DNA of 15,004 bases. It comes from Ruminococcus sp. UBA3800 (GTDB lineage Bacteria > Bacillota > Clostridia > Oscillospirales > Ruminococcaceae). Every line of letters begins with the position of its first letter. The first letter of the stretch is position 1. The stretch spans positions 1 to 15,004 of the forward strand of contig DFEO01000010.1 of the NCBI GenBank assembly GCA_002368715.1, in the 5' to 3' direction. Below are positions 1-6,328 of this stretch, in pieces. Below the pieces are notes generated by a model. The model did not search any database. It was not told where the DNA came from and worked only from the letters and a program-made list of their open reading frames with translations. Both the position numbers and the translations under genes were made by a program.

Positions 1-1
1 C

Positions 2-298
2 AGTTTCAACAGCGGAGTAAGAAAGCTGAGCACATATGTGCCTGTTGAAAAGAAGGCAAAAAGGCTTTACGGATATGTCGGGATAGAGAGCGTGGAAGGA
101 CAGGACTGCTGTGTGTTCTGCGTTTACGACAAGAAAAAGAATGAAACGCTTTATGTTGGCAAGGCTGCCTGCGGTCTTGAAGGTGAAGAGGTCTATCTTG
201 ACACCGGCGCCGGCTATGAGCTTATTGAGTTTGATGAAACACCGTCGTGGGCAGAGACAGTTACCGAGACCTATGCGGACAGCACGCTCAACTTTTAA
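2..298 (+). CDS. C-terminal part of an unrecognised protein (5' end outside window)
   Basis: The frame is open from the left edge to a TAA at 296-298, giving about 98 residues, so this is most likely the tail of a longer protein. A GTG at 38 could serve as a start, but no ribosome site lies at a usable distance before it; the nearest GGAG is about 20 bases upstream. The visible part has a CCxxC cluster (residues DCCVFC, followed by KAACG), alternates short beta-like stretches with charged turns, and ends in an acidic, Thr-rich tail. No membrane segment is visible. I do not recognise the family and assign no function. A strong hairpin terminator begins 37 bases after the stop, so this is the last gene of its transcript and is separate from adhE. 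Confidence 0.6.
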   Translation, partial: SFNSGVRKLSTYVPVEKKAKRLYGYVGIESVEGQDCCVFCVYDKKKNETLYVGKAACGLEGEEVYLDTGAGYELIEFDETPSWAETVTETYADSTLNF

Positions 299-335
299 CA
301 AGACTTCATGTATAATACCTTAAATAATCAGAACA

Positions 336-369
336 CTGAGGGGGCTATCAGAAATGATGGCCCCCTTAG
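336..369 (+). terminator. Intrinsic terminator after the left-edge gene
   Basis: A 15-bp stem (336-350 with 355-369) closes a GAAA tetraloop. It includes the GGGGGC/GCCCCC core and only G-U wobbles as irregularities. The T-run after it is short (TTTA), so termination may be incomplete, but the stem is very stable and lies between a stop codon and the adhE promoters. Confidence 0.8.
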
Positions 370-462
370 TTTATGGTTTGTGACCCGGATTCCTCAGTAA
401 AACAGGGGGCAGACCGCAACAAAATGCCAAGCTGCCTGCTGCTTTGGGGGAATTATGATGAA

Positions 463-497
463 ACGTTTTAAACATTCGTTAAAGCGTTGTAAAACGT
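463..497 (+). repeat. Inverted repeat ACGTTTTA / TAAAACGT upstream of adhE P1
   Basis: Two perfect 8-base arms (463-470 and 490-497) are separated by 19 bases. The right arm ends 11 bases before the -35 box of the first adhE promoter. This could be an operator half-site pair or a weak hairpin; nothing identifies the binding protein. The remaining DNA between the terminator and the promoter (370-462) shows nothing I can name. Confidence 0.3.
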
Positions 498-508
498 GTG
501 TGTTTATG

Positions 509-537
509 TTGACAAACCCGTTTTTTTTCTGTATAAT
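509..537 (+). promoter_or_regulatory. adhE promoter P1, consensus sigma-A
   Basis: TTGACA at 509-514 and TATAAT at 532-537 are separated by exactly 17 bases, matching the housekeeping consensus at all twelve positions. Initiation is expected near 544, giving a leader of about 165 bases before adhE. That leader begins almost directly with a ribosome site and a short reading frame (559-672). Confidence 0.85.
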
Positions 538-558
538 CAAAAGTGTAGGAGCCCCTTT

Positions 559-672
559 ATGAATTATGCCCAAAGTATCGTTATCAGGGGGCTGAGATAT
601 GTTAATATGACGATTGACAAATTTTTAACGAAGTGGTATAATCAAGGAAACAAGGGCGGTGCTCTGCCCTGA
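559..672 (+). CDS. Candidate leader peptide (37 codons) upstream of adhE
   Basis: An ATG at 559 follows AGGAG (547-551) by 7 bases, which is ideal ribosome-site spacing. The frame runs 37 codons to a TGA at 670-672. The predicted start of the P1 transcript lies only a few bases before the ribosome site. The peptide starts MNYAQSIVIRG and ends NKGGALP; it resembles nothing I know. The frame spans the whole second promoter (614-642), so its composition is partly dictated by promoter sequence, and it may be translated only from P1 transcripts. The stop lies 36 bases before the adhE ATG at 709. It could be a regulatory leader frame or a chance frame with a good ribosome site. Confidence 0.3.
   Translation: MNYAQSIVIRGLRYVNMTIDKFLTKWYNQGNKGGALP
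614..631 (+). promoter_or_regulatory. Candidate Rex operator over the P2 -35 box
   Basis: The bases read TTGACAA-ATTT-TTAACGA. The clostridial Rex operator consensus is TTGTTAANNNNTTAACAA, and 11 of 14 defined positions match. Rex is a redox repressor released by NADH, and adhE is a standard Rex target in Clostridia, which supports the call. Because TTGACA is itself the -35 box, part of the match is automatic, so confidence is limited. Confidence 0.4.
614..642 (+). promoter_or_regulatory. adhE promoter P2, consensus sigma-A with extended -10
   Basis: TTGACA at 614-619 and TATAAT at 637-642 are separated by 17 bases, a second perfect match 105 bases downstream of P1. A TG one base upstream of the -10 box (TGGTATAAT) adds an extended -10. 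Initiation is expected near 649, giving a leader of about 60 bases. A small hairpin (AGGGC 653-657 with GCCCT 666-670) would form near the 5' end of this RNA and could protect it from decay. Confidence 0.85.
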
Positions 673-708
673 AAAAACATCAATGAACGGACTTGTGGGG
701 GTATGATC

Positions 709-3318
709 ATGATCAAAGAAGTAAACTCTGTTGAAACTCTCGAAGGCAAGATCAAAGAAGTCAGAGCGGCTCAGGCTCTGTTTGCTGAGTATTCTCAGGA
801 ACAGGTGGACAAGATATTCAAGGCTGCTGCTATTGCCGCAAATATGGCAAGGCTGCCGCTTGCAAAAATGGCAGCTGAGGAAACTGGCATGGGCATAGTT
901 GAGGATAAGGTCATCAAAAATAACTATGCTGCCGAGCACATCTATAACAAGTACAAGGACGAGATAACCTGCGGCGTGTTTGACAGCGATCCTGAAATGG
1001 GTATCACCAGGATATATGAGCCTGTCGGACTTATCGGCGCCGTTATACCGACCACTAACCCGACATCTACCGCTATCTTCAAGACACTGGTATGCCTTAA
1101 AACAAGAAACGGTATCATTATTTCTCCGCACCCGAGAGCAAAGGATTCTACTATCGCTGCGGCAAAGATAGTTTATGAGGCTGCTGTAAAGGCAGGTGCG
1201 CCCGAAAACATCATAGGATGGATAGATGTTCCCTCTCTTGATATGACGAACCTCCTTATGAAGGAGTCCGACCTTATCCTTGCGACCGGCGGACCCGGAA
1301 TGGTCAAGGCTGCTTACTCTTCGGGAACGCCTGCTCTTGGTGTCGGCGCAGGAAACGCTTCCGCTATCATCGACAAATCTGCCGATATCACAAATGCGGT
1401 CAATTCCATAATCCACTCCAAGACCTTTGACAACGGTATGATATGTGCTACCGAACAGACAGTTATCGTTGACAAGAGCATTTATGCGGCTGTGAAAAAG
1501 GAGTTCAAGGCAAGAGGTGCCTACTTCCTCAACGATGAAGAGGCTGACAGGATAAGAGAAACTCTGCTGATAAACGGCTCGGTAAACGCAAAGGTCGTTG
1601 GCAAAAGGCCCTGGGAGATAGCCAAGCTCGCAGGCTTTGAGGTCAACGAGGACGTCAAGGTGCTCATTGGCGAGGCAACACGCACCGACCGTGACGAAGC
1701 CTTCGGACATGAAAAGCTGACAACTATACTCGGTATGTACAAGTCAAAGGACTTTGACAATGCTCTGGATATCGCAGAAACACTGCTCCAGAACAACGGC
1801 GGCCTGGGACACACGGCTGTACTGTGGATAGACAATGTAAATGAACGTGAAAAGCTGATGAGGTTTGCAGAAAGGATGAAGACCTGCAGGCTTATCATAA
1901 ACACTCCGTCCTCTCTTGGCGGAATAGGTGACCTTTATAACTTCGGGCTGACACCCTCACTCACGCTGGGCTGCGGCTCCTGGGGCGGAAATTCCGTTTC
2001 AGAGAACGTTGGTATAAAGCACCTGCTCAACATCAAGACTATTGCCGAGAGGAGAGAGAATATGCTGTGGTTCAGGTCCCCCGATAAGGTTTATTTCAAA
2101 AAAGGCTGTCTGCCTGTTGCACTGGACGAGCTGAAAAATGTCCTTGGCAAAAAGAGAGCATTCATTGTTACCGACAGCTTCCTTTACAAGAACGGATATA
2201 CAAAGCCGATTACCAGAAAGCTCGATCAGCTGGGCATCGTTCACGAAACATTCTTTAACGTTGCGCCGGACCCGACGCTTTCATGTGCGCTGGAGGGAAC
2301 AAAGGCTATGTCAGCCTTCGAGCCCGATGTCATCATCGCTCTCGGCGGCGGCTCGGCTATGGACGCAGCTAAGATAATGTGGGTACTTTATGAGCATCCG
2401 GATGCTGACTTTATGGATATGGCTATGCGCTTTATCGACATAAGAAAGAGAGTGTACACCTTCCCGAAAATGGGCGAAAAGGCTTATTTCGTTGCTGTGC
2501 CCACATCCTCGGGAACAGGCTCTGAGGTAACTCCGTTTGCGGTCATCACCGATGATAAGACAGGCGCTAAGTATCCTCTGGCTGACTATCAGCTGATGCC
2601 GAACATGGCGATAGTTGATACCGACCTTATGATGAGTGCGCCAAAGGGACTCACCTGTGCTTCCGGTCTTGATGCTATGGTCCACGCTCTTGAAGCTTAT
2701 GCTTCCGTTATGGCGACCGACTTTACTGACGGTCTGGCACTGAGGAGCCTGAAGCTTACTTTTGACAACCTTCCGGAATGTGTGGAGAACGGTCAGACAG
2801 CTGTTAAGGCAAGAGAGAATATGGCTCATTCGGCAACAATGGCAGGTATGGCGTTTGCAAATGCTTTCCTTGGCATATGCCACTCAATGGCTCACAAGCT
2901 GGGCGCTTATCACCACCTGCCTCACGGAATATGCTGTGCGCTCCTTATCGAGAACGTTATGCGCTTCAACGCTGACCCTGTTCCGAGGAAAATGGGTACA
3001 TTCTCGCAGTACGATCATCCGCATACGCTGGAAAGGTATGTTGAGGTCGCAAATTATCTCGGTATCTTCGGAAAGAACGACAAGGATACCTTTGAGAAGC
3101 TGCTTGAAAAGATAGCATGGCTGAAGCAGACGACAGGCTGCAAAAAGACTATCGCTGACTACGGCGTCAAGGAGGAGGACTTCCTTGCAACTCTGGATCA
3201 GATGAGCGAGGATGCTTTCGACGATCAGTGTACGGGAGCAAACCCGAGATATCCGCTGATAAGCGAGATCAAGGATCTTTATCTGGCCTGCTATTACGGG
3301 AAAGAGTATAAAAACTGA
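709..3318 (+). CDS. adhE: Bifunctional acetaldehyde-CoA/alcohol dehydrogenase AdhE
   Basis: AdhE reduces acetyl-CoA to acetaldehyde and then ethanol, consuming two NADH. It is the main ethanol-forming, NAD+-regenerating enzyme of fermenting Firmicutes and forms cytoplasmic spirosome filaments. The 869 residues are full length. The N-terminal aldehyde dehydrogenase half (about 1-440) carries the catalytic Cys246 in the motif MICATEQ, the same number as in E. coli AdhE. The linker (ISENVG-like SVSENVG, then NMLWF) leads to the iron-dependent alcohol dehydrogenase half, with GGGSAMDAAK for NAD binding and iron ligands Asp655, His659, His725 and His739. An in-frame ATG at 703 is possible, but GGGGG at 697-701 sits 7 bases before 709 and only 1 base before 703, so 709 is preferred. 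The gene is monocistronic, with two promoters before it and a terminator after it. Confidence 0.97.
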   Translation: MIKEVNSVETLEGKIKEVRAAQALFAEYSQEQVDKIFKAAAIAANMARLPLAKMAAEETGMGIVEDKVIKNNYAAEHIYNKYKDEITCGVFDSDPEMGITRIYEPVGLIGAVIPTTNPTSTAIFKTLVCLKTRNGIIISPHPRAKDSTIAAAKIVYEAAVKAGAPENIIGWIDVPSLDMTNLLMKESDLILATGGPGMVKAAYSSGTPALGVGAGNASAIIDKSADITNAVNSIIHSKTFDNGMICATEQTVIVDKSIYAAVKKEFKARGAYFLNDEEADRIRETLLINGSVNAKVVGKRPWEIAKLAGFEVNEDVKVLIGEATRTDRDEAFGHEKLTTILGMYKSKDFDNALDIAETLLQNNGGLGHTAVLWIDNVNEREKLMRFAERMKTCRLIINTPSSLGGIGDLYNFGLTPSLTLGCGSWGGNSVSENVGIKHLLNIKTIAERRENMLWFRSPDKVYFKKGCLPVALDELKNVLGKKRAFIVTDSFLYKNGYTKPITRKLDQLGIVHETFFNVAPDPTLSCALEGTKAMSAFEPDVIIALGGGSAMDAAKIMWVLYEHPDADFMDMAMRFIDIRKRVYTFPKMGEKAYFVAVPTSSGTGSEVTPFAVITDDKTGAKYPLADYQLMPNMAIVDTDLMMSAPKGLTCASGLDAMVHALEAYASVMATDFTDGLALRSLKLTFDNLPECVENGQTAVKARENMAHSATMAGMAFANAFLGICHSMAHKLGAYHHLPHGICCALLIENVMRFNADPVPRKMGTFSQYDHPHTLERYVEVANYLGIFGKNDKDTFEKLLEKIAWLKQTTGCKKTIADYGVKEEDFLATLDQMSEDAFDDQCTGANPRYPLISEIKDLYLACYYGKEYKN

Positions 3319-3337
3319 TATTCGGCATATAAACCAC

Positions 3338-3365
3338 CGGCGGACTTTATGTCCGCCGATTTTTT
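3338..3365 (+). terminator. Intrinsic terminator after adhE
   Basis: A perfect 8-bp stem (CGGCGGAC 3338-3345 with GTCCGCCG 3351-3358) closes a five-base TTTAT loop and is followed by A and six T residues. This is textbook Rho-independent termination 19 bases after the adhE stop. Confidence 0.92.
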
Positions 3366-3377
3366 GCTTTACAGGTG

Positions 3378-3406
3378 TTGAAATTTTATTTTGTTTGTGG
3401 TATAAT
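3378..3406 (+). promoter_or_regulatory. nadB operon promoter, sigma-A with extended -10
   Basis: TTGAAA (3378-3383, 5 of 6 consensus) and TATAAT (3401-3406, 6 of 6) are 17 bases apart. TG one base before the -10 (TGGTATAAT) gives an extended -10. Initiation near 3413 would leave an unusually long leader of about 180 bases before nadB. Confidence 0.85.
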
Positions 3407-3430
3407 AAGAAATATATAATGTATTATAAT

Positions 3431-3566
3431 GCCCATGCAGATATGTGCCGCCTGACGGCACTCCCCTGCTGACCGGGCAGTTCTGTCTTAAAACTTTGCT
3501 TTTATGGCAGAATAAAGGATAACTTTATGCAGCAAACTAATGGCAGATCGGTCTGCCACGGCTGCC
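3431..3566 (+). promoter_or_regulatory. Structured 5' leader of the nadB operon (class not recognised)
   Basis: The leader can fold into successive helices. The first is a compound hairpin with GCCC (3431-3434) pairing GGGC (3475-3478), GCAG (3437-3440) pairing CTGC (3466-3469), and a perfect 6-bp inner stem GTGCCG/CGGCAC (3445-3461). The second is TTCTGTC (3481-3487) with GGCAGAA (3506-3512). The third is GGCAGA-TCGG-TCTGCC (3542-3557). GGCAG occurs three times (3476, 3506, 3542) and CTGCC twice (3553, 3562), so mutually exclusive pairings are available, as in switching leaders. I could not match it to a riboswitch class I know. There is no terminator-type T-run before nadB, so control, if any, would act on translation or RNA stability. 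Confidence 0.45.
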
Positions 3567-3571
3567 TATGA
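3527..3571 (+). CDS. Candidate 14-residue leader peptide upstream of nadB
   Basis: ATG at 3527 follows AAAGGA (3514-3519) by 7 bases and encodes MQQTNGRSVCHGCL before a TGA at 3569-3571. The GGCAGA/TCTGCC hairpin lies wholly inside this short frame, so a translating ribosome would melt it. The stop is 21 bases before the nadB ATG and just before the nadB ribosome site. The placement is what a translational attenuator would have. The peptide has no run of a single regulatory amino acid. It may equally be a chance frame with a good ribosome site. Confidence 0.35.
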   Translation: MQQTNGRSVCHGCL

Positions 3572-3592
3572 TCATAAAAAGGACTGACGATC

Positions 3593-5098
3593 ATGAAGAA
3601 GGATTACGATGTTATTATTGCCGGCTGCGGAGCCGCAGGACTTTACGGCGCTATCAATCTGCCAAGAGAACTCTCGGTGCTGGTGCTTTCAAAAAGAGAA
3701 CTGACACTGTGCAATTCTGCTCTGGCTCAGGGCGGCATTGCAGGGGTCTATAAAAGCCCCGAGGACTCGCCCGAAAAGCACAAACAGGATACCTTTGTGG
3801 CCGGAGGCTTTGAAAATGACCCGCTGACCACCGATATCCTCGTTAATGAGGCGGCTGACGCTATCGACACGATAATTAAGCTGGGCGTTGAATTTGACAG
3901 GAAAGAGGACGGCGACTATCACCGCACGCTTGAGGGCGGACACGGTATGAGACGTATCTTTCACCACAAGGATGCAACAGGCTTTGAGATAGAAACAAAG
4001 CTCTTAGCTTATGCCCAGACACTTGAAAATGTTGATATCATCGAGAATGCGATGATGTGTGACGTGAAGAAGACAAGAAACGCCTTTTCGTTCCTTGTGC
4101 TGAAGGACGGTGTTTACCACACCTTCAACAGCCGCAAGGCTGTATTTGCCACAGGCGGTATAGGAAGAGTGTATGAGTTCACAACAAACTCTGCTATCGC
4201 TACGGGCGACGGTATAGCTCTGGCTTACAAGCTGGGCGCACCGATCAAGCACCTGAGCTATATCCAGTTCCACCCGACCGCCTTTAACGACAGGAAGACA
4301 AGAGAATGCTTTCTTATCTCCGAGGCGGTAAGAGGCGAGGGGGCATACCTTAAAAACTGCTATAAAGAGCGCTTTATGGACAGGTATGACAAGAGGCTGG
4401 AGCTGGCGCCCCGTGATGTGGTGTCACACTCTATAATCTTCGAGTCAAAGAGAACCGGGTCGGACGAATTCTGGCTGGATATCTCTCACAAGGATCCCGA
4501 ATTTATTAAAAACCGCTTTCCTATGATATACAAGAATCTGCTCGAATACGGCTATGACCTGACAAAGGAGCCTGTGCCGATATTCCCGTGTCAGCATTAT
4601 CTTATGGGCGGTATCGATGTTGACGAATGGGCAAGAACAGGAGTCGAAGGGCTCTATGCCTGCGGAGAATGCTCTCATACGGGCGTTCACGGAAACAACA
4701 GACTGGCAAGCAATTCCCTGCTGGAGGCGCTCGTGTTCTCGAAGCGTGCCGCACAGGACATTGCAAAAAAACTTGAAAACGCAGAAAAAGAAGAGCTGGA
4801 AAGCTTTGACTATAAGATAGACGAGGATGCACCGAGAGTTCCCAGAGGTATCAGGACGGACATAAGAAAAGTGATGCAGAAGGCATACTTTGTTATGCCG
4901 GAAGTGGGAGAGCTCAAGGGCGGGCTGAAGCTGTGCGAGGAGATAATGGATTTTCTCGACCGTTACAGCTTTAAGATAGACCGTGATTATATTGAAGCAA
5001 AGTCACTTGCAACGGTGGCTTACATAGTTCTGAGCGAGGCCTGCGATATAGCGTTTGGAAATGTGGAACTTGATATTGACTATGAGGCAGGGTTCTGA
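3593..5098 (+). CDS. nadB: L-aspartate oxidase NadB
   Basis: NadB oxidises L-aspartate to iminoaspartate with FAD, the first step of de novo NAD synthesis; in an anaerobe fumarate is the likely electron acceptor. The 501 residues are close to the usual 510-540. The FAD dinucleotide motif GCGAAG starts at residue 11, and NSALAQGGIAG follows near residue 41. Residues matching the E. coli active site are present: Glu114 (EGGHG), His227 (FHPTAF), Arg247 (AVRGEGAYL), His335 (QHYLMGG) and Arg370 (GNNRLASNS). That set, with a nadC gene 17 bases downstream, favours NadB over a fumarate reductase flavoprotein. The ribosome site AAAAGGA (3577-3583) is 9 bases before ATG. It is the first gene of the cluster. 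nadA, which usually accompanies it in Clostridia, is absent. Confidence 0.95.
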   Translation: MKKDYDVIIAGCGAAGLYGAINLPRELSVLVLSKRELTLCNSALAQGGIAGVYKSPEDSPEKHKQDTFVAGGFENDPLTTDILVNEAADAIDTIIKLGVEFDRKEDGDYHRTLEGGHGMRRIFHHKDATGFEIETKLLAYAQTLENVDIIENAMMCDVKKTRNAFSFLVLKDGVYHTFNSRKAVFATGGIGRVYEFTTNSAIATGDGIALAYKLGAPIKHLSYIQFHPTAFNDRKTRECFLISEAVRGEGAYLKNCYKERFMDRYDKRLELAPRDVVSHSIIFESKRTGSDEFWLDISHKDPEFIKNRFPMIYKNLLEYGYDLTKEPVPIFPCQHYLMGGIDVDEWARTGVEGLYACGECSHTGVHGNNRLASNSLLEALVFSKRAAQDIAKKLENAEKEELESFDYKIDEDAPRVPRGIRTDIRKVMQKAYFVMPEVGELKGGLKLCEEIMDFLDRYSFKIDRDYIEAKSLATVAYIVLSEACDIAFGNVELDIDYEAGF

Positions 5099-5115
5099 GT
5101 TTCGGAGGTGATAGA

Positions 5116-5958
5116 ATGAAGCTGATGCAGTTTCAGACAGATGATATCATTAAGGCAGCCCTTAATGAGGATATAAATTATATCGACGTTACTACCGACC
5201 TGTTGGTGGATGAGGACAGTGTTTCGGCAGCAAGATATGTTTCAAAAGATGAAGGCGTGCTCTGCGGTATAGATATCGCTATGAGAGTGTTCGAGCTGCT
5301 GGATCCCGGGTTTGAGTGTGAGATACTTATCCACGACGGCGAGAGAGTGAAGAAAGGCGATATCATAGCAACGCTGAAGGGAAAGACCCGTGCGCTTTTA
5401 AAGGGCGAGAGAACAGCACTTAATATCGTTCAGCATATGTCGGGCATAGCTACCGCAACAGACAGGCTGGTGGCTCTCACGAAGGGGACCAATGCCTGCA
5501 TAGCGGACACGAGAAAGACTCTTCCCGGGCTTCGGGCAATACAGAAATATGCGGTGACTGTCGGGGGCGGTAAGAACCACCGGTATAACCTTTCGGACTG
5601 CGCTATGCTGAAGGACACACACCTTGATGCATACGGGAGCATAACAAAGGCTGTCAGCGTTTTAAGAGAAAAGCTGGGGCACACTGTAAAGATAGAGGTA
5701 GAGGTCGGCTCTCTTGAAGAACTGAGGGAGGCTCTCGATGCAGGTGCTGATATCGTTATGCTCGACAATATGAGCTGTGAGCTCATGGCTCAGGCTGTTG
5801 CGATAGCAGACGGCAGAGCTGTTCTTGAAGCTTCCGGCAATGTGAACGAGGATACCGTAAGAGCCATAGCCCAAACGGGTGTTGACATTATTTCCGTGGG
5901 TGCGATAACACACTCGGTAAAGGCCTTTGATATCAGCATGAAAACTTCAAAGATATAA
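5116..5958 (+). CDS. nadC: Nicotinate-nucleotide pyrophosphorylase (quinolinate phosphoribosyltransferase) NadC
   Basis: NadC joins quinolinate and PRPP to give nicotinate mononucleotide, CO2 and pyrophosphate in the cytoplasm. The 280 residues are standard length. Family landmarks in order are LLKGERTALNIVQHMSGIAT (near residue 95), DTRKTLPGLR (Arg133, Lys134), GGGKNHRYNL (Lys153, His155, Arg156), the phosphate-binding Lys166 in MLKDTH, IEVEVGS, IVMLDN and LEASGNV, then the C-terminal GVDIISVGAITHS. Together these cover the quinolinate and PRPP sites. GGAGGT (5104-5109) is 6 bases before ATG. It follows nadB after 17 bases and is clearly cotranscribed with it. The substrate must come from a NadA encoded elsewhere. 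Confidence 0.96.
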   Translation: MKLMQFQTDDIIKAALNEDINYIDVTTDLLVDEDSVSAARYVSKDEGVLCGIDIAMRVFELLDPGFECEILIHDGERVKKGDIIATLKGKTRALLKGERTALNIVQHMSGIATATDRLVALTKGTNACIADTRKTLPGLRAIQKYAVTVGGGKNHRYNLSDCAMLKDTHLDAYGSITKAVSVLREKLGHTVKIEVEVGSLEELREALDAGADIVMLDNMSCELMAQAVAIADGRAVLEASGNVNEDTVRAIAQTGVDIISVGAITHSVKAFDISMKTSKI

Positions 5959-5973
5959 GAAAGGACGATCAAA

Positions 5974-6315
5974 ATGCCGTTTATAAACGTAAAGACAAAT
6001 CAGCAGATATCTGACAATATAGCTGAGAAGATAAAGGCTGATCTCGGTCAGGCTATCACAGCTATCCCCGGAAAGTCCGAGGGCTGGCTGATGGTAGGTA
6101 TCGAGGACGGATACAGGCTGTGGTTCAAGGGCTCGGACGACCCTTGCGCTATCGTTGAGGTCAGCATTTACGGAAATGCGCTCCCGTCTGCACTGAACGA
6201 CCTGACAGGAAGAATAACTTCCGTTCTCACTGAATATCTTCCGATACCTTCGGACAGGATATATGTAAGCTATTTCCCTACCGGTCACTGGGGCTGGAAC
6301 GGGAATAACTTCTGA
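5974..6315 (+). CDS. MIF-like tautomerase (macrophage migration inhibitory factor family)
   Basis: This 113-residue protein belongs to the tautomerase/MIF superfamily, whose members use an N-terminal proline as a base for keto-enol tautomerism, for example of phenylpyruvate. Pro2, exposed after Met removal, and Lys34 (matching human MIF Lys32) are present. The region DPCAIVEV aligns with the human EPCALCSL segment, but the second Cys of the CxxC pair is Val61, so the MIF oxidoreductase motif is missing. Human Tyr95 is kept (Tyr97 here), while Asn97 is Ser99. The ending GWNGNNF matches the MIF C-terminus (GWNNSTFA). AAAGGA lies 8 bases before ATG. It follows nadC by 15 bases and precedes udp by 13, in the same transcript. 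The physiological substrate is unknown. Confidence 0.85.
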   Translation: MPFINVKTNQQISDNIAEKIKADLGQAITAIPGKSEGWLMVGIEDGYRLWFKGSDDPCAIVEVSIYGNALPSALNDLTGRITSVLTEYLPIPSDRIYVSYFPTGHWGWNGNNF

Positions 6316-6328
6316 AAGAAGAGATGAT

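Noticed and set aside
552..594. Hairpin AGCCCC / GGGGCT in the P1 leader of adhE
   Set aside because: The stem is short, the loop is about 30 bases and no T-run follows, so it is not supportable as a terminator or attenuator.
625..1710. Long open frame of 361 codons on the minus strand across the adhE start
   Set aside because: It is antisense to a clear AdhE reading frame, its product resembles no family, and it runs through the adhE promoter region. It is a shadow of codon bias.
3431..3566. Assigning the nadB leader to a known riboswitch class (cobalamin, THF, TPP, ZTP)
   Set aside because: None of the conserved core sequences of these classes could be found, so the leader is reported as unclassified.
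3593..5098. Reading nadB as a fumarate reductase or succinate dehydrogenase flavoprotein
   Set aside because: The protein is shorter than those subunits, has NadB-type motifs such as NSALAQGGIAG, and is followed by nadC. No iron-sulfur or membrane subunit gene is present.
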